DNA from: Chloroflexota bacterium
GTDB lineage: Bacteria; Chloroflexota; Dormibacteria; CF-121
Length of the DNA: 36,503 nt
Assembly (NCBI GenBank): GCA_005880615.1
Contig: VBID01000134.1
Span: forward strand, 1-36,503
Direction of reading: 5' to 3'
Below, piece by piece: positions 1-6,246 of the stretch. The position numbers and the translations under genes were made by a program. Numbering within the stretch: position 1 is the first letter of the stretch; each line of letters opens with the position of its first letter. The notes below the pieces were generated by a model that was given only the letters and a program-made list of their open reading frames with translations, did not search any database and was not told the DNA's origin.

Positions 1-833
1 TACACCTCGGCGTCGGGCGGGCGATGACCGTAGACCGCCGCTTCGAAGGGGAGCAGCAGCGGCCCCAGTGCGTCCGGACGATCGGCCCGCCGAAACAGCT
101 CTCGCACCGTAAGCGGACTCACCTCCCAGGCCTCTTCCCCGCCCAGGGCCGCCGACACGCCGCCGGCCAGGGCCCGCAGCGCCCCCACGTAATCACCGGC
201 GGCGGCCCGCCGATCGGCGTCGGCAAAGCGATCGGCGGCCAGCTGCCGAGCCGATGCAGCGCCGGCGGCCAGCCGCTGCCGGCGGCGGATCTGGGCATCG
301 CGCAGCACCACGGCCGCGATCACCAGCGCGGCCACCACGAAGGCCAGCAGGAGCAGGCCGATGATCGCCCGGCCGCCGCCGCCAGAGCCGAGTCCCGCCA
401 AGAAATCCAGCACGCGTTGGATCAACCAGGCGGCCGCCGTGTCGATGGGGGACGGGGACGCGCGCATGGCGTCGTAGCGGGGCAGGGCCAGGATGCGGTG
501 CAATTCCCGGCTGGCGCGGGCCGGATCTGACGTATCCGCCGGCGACTTCAGCGCCGCCTCCAGCGCGGTCAACCGGTTATCCGCGTCGGCCAGGTCGGGT
601 GGCTGCCGGCGGAGGTCGGCCAGGATTTCGGGCTGGCTGTCACCCACCGGACCGGCCAGCACGTCCGCCGCGGCCCGGCCGGCTCCAGGATCGTGCTGGC
701 GCTCGCCCTGGATGACCAGTGCGTGGGCCTGGCGCACCGCGTCTTGATACGCGTGCAGGTCGTCCGCACCGGCGGCCGGAATGCCGAGCGCCAGGGCCGC
801 GCCCACCACGGCGAAGAGGGATAGTCGGCTCAG
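1..833 (-). CDS. DUF4129 domain-containing membrane protein, 3' end outside the window
   Basis: The visible 277 codons begin with a hydrophobic signal-like segment (SRLSLFAVVGAALALG), followed by a helical extracytoplasmic part. One membrane segment lies near residues 165-187 (IIGLLLLAFVVAALVIAAVV), and the cytoplasmic tail has the DUF4129 hallmarks LTVRELFRRAD and FEAAVYGHRPPDAEV. The family is of unknown function and often sits with MoxR/DUF58/DUF4350 genes, which would lie left of the window (known context, not seen here). The frame has no ATG, GTG or TTG ahead of the signal segment. The best start is CTG at 833, which overlaps the TGA stop of the upstream gene as CTGA. A GTG at 809 would destroy the signal segment. 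It is the third gene of a minus-strand operon. Identity is well supported, the start is not. Confidence 0.8.
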   Translation of the reverse strand, partial: MSRLSLFAVVGAALALGIPAAGADDLHAYQDAVRQAHALVIQGERQHDPGAGRAAADVLAGPVGDSQPEILADLRRQPPDLADADNRLTALEAALKSPADTSDPARASRELHRILALPRYDAMRASPSPIDTAAAWLIQRVLDFLAGLGSGGGGRAIIGLLLLAFVVAALVIAAVVLRDAQIRRRQRLAAGAASARQLAADRFADADRRAAAGDYVGALRALAGGVSAALGGEEAWEVSPLTVRELFRRADRPDALGPLLLPFEAAVYGHRPPDAEV

Positions 834-1702
834 GCGGCCGAAGGTGGTTGAGCCTGCTGAGCGAGCTGGTCCAGGTCGAGCCCCTCGCGGCGGACGCGAA
901 GGTCGTAATACATCAACGTGATGGCGATGTAGCTGACCGGCAGGACGAGCGCTCCGGTGAGCGAGCCAGTCACCTGGACCAGCGCGCCCCCCAGATCGTC
1001 GCTCAGCCCGGGAACCAGTCCGATGATGGCGCCGCCGGTGGCCCCCAGGATCGCCGACGCGATCGTGGTCATGATCACCACGACGAGGAAGATACCAACT
1101 GTTCGCCACCAGCGACCTGCGACCAGTTGCCAGCTTCGGCCCAGGGCATTGACCGGCCCCAGGTCTTCGGCCAGCAGCGCGGGTGCCCCGACGAGCCAGC
1201 GCACCGCAATCCAGATCACGAACGGAATGGTGATCAACAGGATGCCAGCGAACAGCAGTACGCCTCCCAACAGGGCCACCCCGGCCAGCCCCCAGTAGCG
1301 CTGCAGGGTTCCCTCCAGCGCCCCCACGATGGTCGGGTTCCGCCCCTTGATGATCTGGTTGGCGGTGTAGATGATCACGCCCGCCGTCACTGGGACCAGG
1401 ATCAGCCTGACCAGGCTGGCCAGCAGGCCAATGGCCGGATCCGTTTGCGGCGGAGGCGATTGCGCGACTCCCTGCAGCGCGTCCGGATTGCTCATGTTCT
1501 GGACGACCCTGGTCAACCATCCCCAGCTTCGGTACGAGCCGGAGAGTAGATTCATGACCATCCCCGACAAGGTGACGGCCAGGGCGAGGCCGGCAAACAA
1601 CCCGAACGACCGGCGGTAAATGCGGAAGGTCTCATCGAGGAGCTCGGCCAGCCCCAGCGCCCGCAGGCGAAAGGGGATAGGCGGTGGGGAGGCGCTGACC
1701 AT
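830..1702 (-). CDS. Multi-pass membrane protein, GPDPase membrane-domain-like
   Basis: A 290-residue protein with about six hydrophobic segments and a short cytoplasmic N-terminus. It carries the signature LAELLDETFRIYRRSF near the start, LGRSWQLVAGRWWRT in the middle and YYDLRVRREGLDLD at the C-terminus. These resemble the membrane domain found in some glycerophosphodiester phosphodiesterases, but no catalytic domain is attached and the function is unknown. ATG 1702 is preferred over an upstream TTG (1714) because it aligns with the paralogue's N-terminus. It lies 51 bases downstream of that paralogue, and its stop overlaps the DUF4129 gene. The pair probably arose by tandem duplication. Confidence 0.82.
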   Translation of the reverse strand: MVSASPPPIPFRLRALGLAELLDETFRIYRRSFGLFAGLALAVTLSGMVMNLLSGSYRSWGWLTRVVQNMSNPDALQGVAQSPPPQTDPAIGLLASLVRLILVPVTAGVIIYTANQIIKGRNPTIVGALEGTLQRYWGLAGVALLGGVLLFAGILLITIPFVIWIAVRWLVGAPALLAEDLGPVNALGRSWQLVAGRWWRTVGIFLVVVIMTTIASAILGATGGAIIGLVPGLSDDLGGALVQVTGSLTGALVLPVSYIAITLMYYDLRVRREGLDLDQLAQQAQPPSAA

Positions 1703-1753
1703 CGTCCAGAGCAACCCAAAGGTCCCGGGCGTTCCGCGCTCGATAGGCGGCTC

Positions 1754-2626
1754 TTAACCGACCGGTGACGGACCCGTGGATCCGACCTGCTGCGCCAGCT
1801 GGTCCAGGTCGAAGCTTTCCTTCCGGACCCGCAGGTCGAAGTACATCAGGGTCCAGGCGATGTACTGGATGGGGGCAGCCACCACACCGCCGAGGGAACT
1901 CCCCACCTGGTTGACCGCCAGCCGGGCGTCCTGCGAGAGCCCTGGGATCAGAGCCCCCACGAACTGAAACAACGTCCCGATGATCAGGCCCACGATGTAC
2001 AGCAGCAGGAGGAGGAGCAAAAGAATCCCGCACGTCCGCCACCACTTCCCCTCAAGCAGCGTCCAGCTTCGTCCCAGCGCCCGGATGGGGCCCAGGTTCT
2101 CGGTGAGCATCGCCGGCACGAACAAGACCCAGCGAACATAGATCCAGATAGCCACCGGGATCCCGATGACGGTGATGGAGAGGAGCAGGATGACCACCGC
2201 GTACACGATCGCCGCACCCCAGAGCCCAAAGTAGCGACGCGCGGTCGCGGCCAGCACCGACCCGAACGTCGGCCGGTGCCCGAGCGACACATCGATGGCG
2301 GCGCGCACCGGCGCCCCGTAGCTGAACGGGATCAGGAAGAGGTTCACGATGGCCGCCACCGCCAGCCCAACGAGCAGCGACGTAAACGCCGCCGACTTAA
2401 AGATGGTGGAAGGATCTTGCCGAAACTCAGGCGTGTTGAAGCTCTGGCTGCCGCCCGCGAACGTATACACGCCGAATGCCAGCACGATGAGCAGGGTCGG
2501 AATGGATACTGCCAGCGCGATCCCGATGAACAGGGGAAAGGCTTTCCGATAGATCCGGAACGTCTCGTCCAGCAGCTCGGAGAGGGAAAGGACTCGGAGC
2601 CTCAGGGGCGCGTCGCCCGTCACCAC
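1754..2626 (-). CDS. Multi-pass membrane protein, GPDPase membrane-domain-like (paralogue)
   Basis: A 290-residue integral membrane protein with the same architecture as its downstream neighbour: LSELLDETFRIYRKAF at the N-terminus, LGRSWTLLEGKWWRT in the middle, and YFDLRVRKESFDLDQLAQQ at the end. Hydrophobic stretches include LFIGIALAVSIPTLLIVLAF and ILLLLLLLYIVGLIIG. There is no recognisable active site, so a role in membrane or envelope homeostasis is only inferred from the family and from the neighbouring DUF4129 gene. The start is GTG, with two adjacent GTG codons possible (2626 or 2623). It is the first gene of the minus-strand operon. Upstream lies a 122-base gap with a GC-rich hairpin repeat. 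Confidence 0.82.
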   Translation of the reverse strand: MVTGDAPLRLRVLSLSELLDETFRIYRKAFPLFIGIALAVSIPTLLIVLAFGVYTFAGGSQSFNTPEFRQDPSTIFKSAAFTSLLVGLAVAAIVNLFLIPFSYGAPVRAAIDVSLGHRPTFGSVLAATARRYFGLWGAAIVYAVVILLLSITVIGIPVAIWIYVRWVLFVPAMLTENLGPIRALGRSWTLLEGKWWRTCGILLLLLLLLYIVGLIIGTLFQFVGALIPGLSQDARLAVNQVGSSLGGVVAAPIQYIAWTLMYFDLRVRKESFDLDQLAQQVGSTGPSPVG

Positions 2627-2695
2627 GCGCCCATCATCCGCGATCGTGCCCCGGCATGTCTACGAAAATCGCTCTCCCCCCTTGCGGGACCAGAC

Positions 2696-2732
2696 TCTCC
2701 CTCCCCCTTGCGGGGAGGGCAGGGGAGGGGGT
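2696..2732. repeat. GC-rich intergenic hairpin repeat (REP-like), copy 1
   Basis: CCCTCCCC at 2699-2706 and GGGGAGGG at 2712-2719 form a perfect 8-bp stem with loop CTTGC, followed by an AGGGGAGGGGGT tail. A degraded partial copy (CTCCCCCCTTGCGGGA) lies just before it at 2673. Similar sequences occur near 5295, 18219 and 33192, always beside gene ends. No T-run follows, so it is better called a REP-like repeat than an intrinsic terminator, although it could shield mRNA ends. Confidence 0.6.
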
Positions 2733-2748
2733 CTCGGCTACCTCGTTT

Positions 2749-2973
2749 CTAATTAGAGGAACAGCCGCAGTTGCCGCCGCACCCGCCGCACCCACCGCCG
2801 CTGGAGACCTCGCCGCCGTCACCCGCTTTCAGGCTGGCGAAGGTGGAGAAGACGGCACGGGTGTTGGTGCTCTCGCAGCTGGGGCACACCTGGACAGCGG
2901 TCCGGGTCGAGTAGCTGCCCATCACGTCGAAAAGCTGGCGGCACTCCTGGCAGTTGAACTCGTAGATCGGCAC
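2749..2973 (-). CDS. FmdB-family zinc ribbon protein
   Basis: A 74-residue protein matching the FmdB/CxxC_CxxC regulatory family: MPIYEFNCQEC at the N-terminus and CPSC at residues 30-33 complete a four-Cys zinc ribbon (C8, C11, C30, C33). The tail is a Gly/Cys-rich run (GGGCGGCGGNCGC), common in the family and possibly a second metal-binding patch. The function is unknown and regulatory roles are only presumed. The start is GTG 2973. It is divergent from rsmG with only 11 bases between the two start codons, leaving no room for a conventional promoter and ribosome-binding site in either direction. Confidence 0.88.
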   Translation of the reverse strand: MPIYEFNCQECRQLFDVMGSYSTRTAVQVCPSCESTNTRAVFSTFASLKAGDGGEVSSGGGCGGCGGNCGCSSN

Positions 2974-2984
2974 GCACCTATTGT

Positions 2985-3614
2985 ATGGCGGTGGACGAGC
3001 GGGTGCAGCAATACGCCGAGCTGCTCCTCGATTGGAACCGGCGCCTCAACCTGACCGGGGCTCGCTCGATGGCGGCCCTGGACCCCCACCTGGCCGACGC
3101 CCAGCGCCTGCTCTCTCTCGATTGGTCGGGGGTCAAGTCGGTTATCGACATCGGCAGTGGAGGCGGACTTCCCGCCATCCCGCTGGCCATCCAGCTGCCG
3201 CAGATCCGGTTCACGCTAGTCGAGGCGGATCGGCGCAAGGCCGCGTTCCTCGAGCACGTCGGCGGCACCCTGGCACTCCAGAATGTTGCCGTCCTGGTGG
3301 GGCGGGCGGAAATCCTCGGCCACGACCCCGCCTTTCGAGAACGGTTCGACCGGGCAACGGCTCGGGCGGTGGCGCCGCCGGCCGTCCTTCTCGAGCTGGC
3401 GCTCCCCTTTGTACGGGTGGGAGGGCTGCTGATCGACCAGGTCGGCGAGGTGGATCCGCTGGCCCTGGTCGCGGCCGCCCGGCGGCTGGGTGGTGGAACG
3501 CCGTCGTTACATCGCGTCACGGCGGGGTTAATGCTGCTGGTGGCCAAGGAAAGCCCAACGCCGGCCGAATACCCAAGGCGACCCGGGATCCCGGCACGGC
3601 GTCCGCTGGAGTGA
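2985..3614 (+). CDS. rsmG: 16S rRNA (guanine527-N7)-methyltransferase RsmG (GidB)
   Basis: A 209-residue SAM-dependent enzyme that methylates G527 of 16S rRNA in the small subunit. WNRRLNLTG at 17-25 is the family N-terminal motif, VIDIGSGGGLPAIPLA (53-68) is the SAM-binding motif I, LVEADRRKAAFL (78-89) is motif II, and ATARAVAPP is the conserved downstream block. The end YPRRPGIPARRPL matches the usual RsmG C-terminus. The N-terminus is a little shorter than in E. coli, so the start at ATG 2985, 11 bases from the divergent FmdB start, may be leaderless. Two SH3 protein genes follow 35 bases later and may be co-transcribed. Confidence 0.93.
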   Translation: MAVDERVQQYAELLLDWNRRLNLTGARSMAALDPHLADAQRLLSLDWSGVKSVIDIGSGGGLPAIPLAIQLPQIRFTLVEADRRKAAFLEHVGGTLALQNVAVLVGRAEILGHDPAFRERFDRATARAVAPPAVLLELALPFVRVGGLLIDQVGEVDPLALVAAARRLGGGTPSLHRVTAGLMLLVAKESPTPAEYPRRPGIPARRPLE

Positions 3615-3649
3615 TATCTCTGGAGCCGTCCGGCCGTTGAATACTCGGA

Positions 3650-4369
3650 ATGCTCAGAGCTCTTCCGGTGTTGGGGCTCTCGCTGGTATTGGCGGCCTGC
3701 GCCAGCCTGGCGGCTGCCCCCGATACCCACCCCAGCAGCACGGCTTCAGCCACGCCATCGGCCTCGCCGTTGCCGGCGACCGTCTGGGTCAACGTGCCAT
3801 TGGGGGCCAACCTCCGGGGCGCGCCCGACTCGAACGCCGCCCGGCTGGAGACGCTGGCGCAGGGCGCCAGGGCCGACGTCGTCGGCAAGCGAGATATGGC
3901 CGATGGGTCCAGCTGGTACCAGGTCAAGGCCGCGGACGGGCAGCAGGGCTGGGTGAGCGCCGCGAATGTGGTGACGTCGGCCATCTTCCGGGCGTCGAGC
4001 ACCACCGATGGCTGGACCCTGATGCTGCCGGCGACCTTCAGCACTCGGACCGTCGCCAGTCCCAGCCCGGGCGCCTTCACGGCCGGGCCCGCCGGTGATA
4101 GCGCCCCGCCCTTTGTCAAAGTCCAGGTGGCGGCCAGCCTGGCGGCGCTGCCGCCGGCCACGCCGACTGGCTCCACGTTCGACCACAGCCGCCTGACCGA
4201 AGTCTGGAATTACACAGTCCAGGAAAAGATCTATCGCACGCCCGAGGGTCTGTTCCTGGCGGTGGTACGCGTCCCGGCGCCGAACCGCGCCTACCAGTTC
4301 CTGTTCTGGACCGCGGACAACGACGCCCCCATCGTGACTCAGATCCTGGCCAGCATCGCCCTGAGTTGA
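3650..4369 (+). CDS. Lipoprotein with bacterial SH3 domain
   Basis: A 239-residue secreted protein. The signal peptide ends in a lipobox (VLAAC, Cys17), predicting lipid anchoring outside the membrane. A Ser/Thr/Pro/Ala-rich linker (20-45) leads to an SH3b domain (about 45-110: VWVNVPLGANLRGAP, WYQVKA, GWVSAANVV). The C-terminal 120 residues (DGWTLMLP to FLFWTADNDAPIVTQILASI) are shared with the next gene and belong to no family I can name. SH3b domains often bind cell-wall peptides, so a wall-associated role is inferred. The stop overlaps the next gene's ATG by one base (TGATG), indicating translational coupling. Confidence 0.82.
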   Translation: MLRALPVLGLSLVLAACASLAAAPDTHPSSTASATPSASPLPATVWVNVPLGANLRGAPDSNAARLETLAQGARADVVGKRDMADGSSWYQVKAADGQQGWVSAANVVTSAIFRASSTTDGWTLMLPATFSTRTVASPSPGAFTAGPAGDSAPPFVKVQVAASLAALPPATPTGSTFDHSRLTEVWNYTVQEKIYRTPEGLFLAVVRVPAPNRAYQFLFWTADNDAPIVTQILASIALS

Positions 4370-5286
4370 TGCGCGTCAGGCTGCTCGTCCGCCAGATCAT
4401 GGCCATGCCGGCCCTGCGCCAGACCGTGCCGGCGGTACTGATCGGCGGGCTGACCGGCTTCGCCCTGATCGGGCCGGTCACCCATCTTTTCCCAGGCTGG
4501 GCGGCCACCCCCGAGCCAGTCGCCGGCGCCACCACCCAACCGACTCCCAGCGTAGCCGCCTCCGCCACCCCGGCCAGCTGCTACGTGCACGACGGTCCAG
4601 CCGCGACGTTACCCCAGCCGCTCCCAGCGGCCCCGCCGCCGACCGCGATCTGGGTCAATGCGCCGCTGGGCGTCAACGTGCGCGCGGCTCCAGATGTGAA
4701 CAGCCAGCGCCTGACGGGCCTCGCCCAGGGCACCCGCGCTACCGTGCTTGGCCAGCGCATCGGGGCGGACGGCGCCCTCTGGTACGACGTGCAGCCGCCC
4801 GGCCAACCCGCGGGCTGGGTCAACGGCCGCTATGTGGTGACCACCCAGATCCACACCGCGACCACTGACGAGGGCTGGAGTGTCATGCTCCCCGACGGCT
4901 ACACCCTGACGCGCACCGGGCCTGGTGCCGGTGAAGTGCGGAACACCCAGGTCTCGACCGTGCCATTCCTCGAGATCACGGTCTCCACCCCAAGCAGCCA
5001 GGATCCCGCCCCGGTCCCGGTCGAGCTTCGCCACGACGTCCCGTGGGTGCAGGACCACGTGTCCACGGTCTCGGTCTGGGACTACTCACCCGCGATGAGC
5101 GTGTCGCGGGCCGCCATCGATACGTGTCTGGTGCCCAACGCCGCGGCTCGCGCCGACGGCGGTTGGGCCTGGGTCTCTTCGCTCACGGTGCTGACGCCGA
5201 CCCGCCGGTGTTCCTTCCTGTTCATCAGCGACCGTCAGGTCGATCCAGTGATCACGCAGGTGCTGGCCAGCATCTACGTCGGCTAA
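4369..5286 (+). CDS. Membrane-anchored SH3-domain protein, paralogue of the preceding lipoprotein
   Basis: A 305-residue protein with a single N-terminal membrane segment (about 20-40, AVLIGGLTGFALIGPVTHLF) in place of a lipobox, then a Pro/Ala/Thr-rich linker. An SH3b domain follows (about 88-155: IWVNAPLGVNVRAAPD, WYDVQPPGQPAGWVNG). Its C-terminal domain matches the neighbour's (DEGWSVMLPDGYTL, CSFLFISDRQVDPVITQVLASIYVG). ATG 4369 is chosen over TTG 4366 because it overlaps the previous stop as TGATG. Two Cys residues in the C-terminal domain (TCLVPN, RRCSF) could form a disulfide. The function is unknown; the pair looks like a tandem duplication diverged in membrane anchoring. Confidence 0.8.
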   Translation: MRVRLLVRQIMAMPALRQTVPAVLIGGLTGFALIGPVTHLFPGWAATPEPVAGATTQPTPSVAASATPASCYVHDGPAATLPQPLPAAPPPTAIWVNAPLGVNVRAAPDVNSQRLTGLAQGTRATVLGQRIGADGALWYDVQPPGQPAGWVNGRYVVTTQIHTATTDEGWSVMLPDGYTLTRTGPGAGEVRNTQVSTVPFLEITVSTPSSQDPAPVPVELRHDVPWVQDHVSTVSVWDYSPAMSVSRAAIDTCLVPNAAARADGGWAWVSSLTVLTPTRRCSFLFISDRQVDPVITQVLASIYVG

Positions 5287-5294
5287 CCTCGATT

Positions 5295-5331
5295 CTCCCT
5301 CCGCCTCAGGGGGAGGGTCAGGGTGGGGGTC
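5295..5331. repeat. GC-rich intergenic hairpin repeat (REP-like), copy 2
   Basis: CCCTCC at 5297-5302 pairs with GGAGGG at 5312-5317, followed by TCAGGGTGGGGGTCGC. The form is the same as at 2696. It lies between the convergent ends of the SH3 pair and the methyltransferase gene, in a 180-base gap in which nothing else is clearly recognisable. Confidence 0.5.
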
Positions 5332-5466
5332 GCGCTAGCTCTGAAATCTGCTCGTCGACCGTCGGCTCGCGCGCCACACTCCTCCTCGTCTCACCATGAC
5401 CCAAAATCGGCCCTTGGGGGTCCTCCTCCTGCTTCAGCCGGGCTGCCCCCCTTGTGAGTCGTGCTT

Positions 5467-6246
5467 CTACGCTGGCTTGCGCGCTCGAATCGGATAGCCG
5501 TATGTCCCAAATTGCCGAGCCTTATCCTCTCCACTGGCACCAGCGAAGGAGTCGATGCGAGGACCAAGCTCGACGTCAACGAGCCCAGCGCCTCGGATCA
5601 CCGTATCCCATCCTGCACACGGCAGGGCACCGGCAATTCAACCGGTCCAGAGGTCGATGTCACGAAGAGCGCTCTCCGGAATGGGCTTCTCGATACACAT
5701 ATCGGCGATCATCATCCGTCCGCCTGGCCGCAGGATACGGGCTACCTCGCGACAGACACCGAGTTTGTCCGGACAGAGGTTGAACACGCCATTGCTGATC
5801 ACCACGTCGGCCCAGCCGTCATCCACAGGGGACCTTTCGATATATCCTTCGCGAAATTCGACATTGTCAAAGCCAAACTTCCTGGCCAGGTGGCGACTGC
5901 GTTCGAGCATCTGGGGCGTCATGTCCACCCCGATCACCCGACCCTCTTTGCCAACACAGAGCGCCGCGAAGAAAGAATCCATTCCACCGCCCGAACCCAG
6001 GTCCACCACTCGCTCCCCTGGCCCCGGCGTCTCCCAATGAAAGGGGTTGGCCATGCCGGCGAACGCTTCACAGGCTTCGTCAGCGAGCTGGTCGAGGGTC
6101 GCCTGGTCGTAACCGAGCCGGATCGCGTGCTGACGGCCGGTATGGAAGTGGTAGTTGCCCGCGGGTTTCTCCGCCACATCACGGTACTTCTTCTGAACCT
6201 CGTTGCGAAGTTCCTGCACATCGACGAGATCAAGGATGTCTGTCAT
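5467..6246 (-). CDS. ArsM-like SAM methyltransferase, probable selenoprotein (in-frame TGA at 5640-5638)
   Basis: The first 202 codons encode a class I methyltransferase of the ArsM/UbiE type: VVDLGSGGGMDSFFAA (80-95) binds SAM, GVDMTPQML (106-114) is motif II, ISNGVFNLCPDK and LRPGGRMMIADM follow. The frame then meets TGA directly after DIDLWTG. Reading on in frame gives IAGALPCAGW, VIRGAGLVDVELGP, SFAGASGEDKAR and YGYPIRARKPA, ending at TAG 5469-5467 after 56 codons. This matches the expected C-terminus of the family, where the position after WTG is normally Cys (GCIAGA). A hairpin 12-26 bases past the TGA fits a bacterial SECIS, so TGA is read as Sec203 (259 residues in all). ArsM enzymes use this Cys with one in SNC to hold As(III); here SNC is SNG, so the substrate may not be arsenite. 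It is the last gene of the operon, with an ATGA overlap to the MFS gene. Alternative: a nonsense mutation truncating it at 202 residues. Confidence 0.75.
5612..5626 (-). promoter_or_regulatory. Candidate bacterial SECIS hairpin downstream of the in-frame TGA
   Basis: On the minus strand the bases 12-26 after the TGA read CCTGC-CGTGT-GCAGG: a perfect 5-bp stem with a five-base loop containing GU. In E. coli fdhF the SelB-binding apical loop with its GU lies about 18-23 bases after the UGA; here the GU dinucleotides are at +18/19 and +20/21. ACCG just before the TGA can pair with CGGT at +35 to +38, giving a possible lower stem. The element lies inside coding sequence, as bacterial SECIS elements do. 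It was found by eye; no folding energy was computed. Confidence 0.55.

Noticed and set aside
5410-5460. Possible intrinsic terminator (CCCCC/GGGGG arms with internal AGCCCGGCT) after the Sec-methyltransferase
   Set aside because: The arms enclose a long loop and no T-run follows; too weak to list as a terminator.
5396-5497. Plus-strand 33-codon frame with CPPCESC, resembling a thioredoxin/glutaredoxin active site
   Set aside because: It has no ribosome-binding site, is too short for a thioredoxin fold, and its end overlaps the read-through part of the methyltransferase on the other strand. Chance occurrence is more likely.
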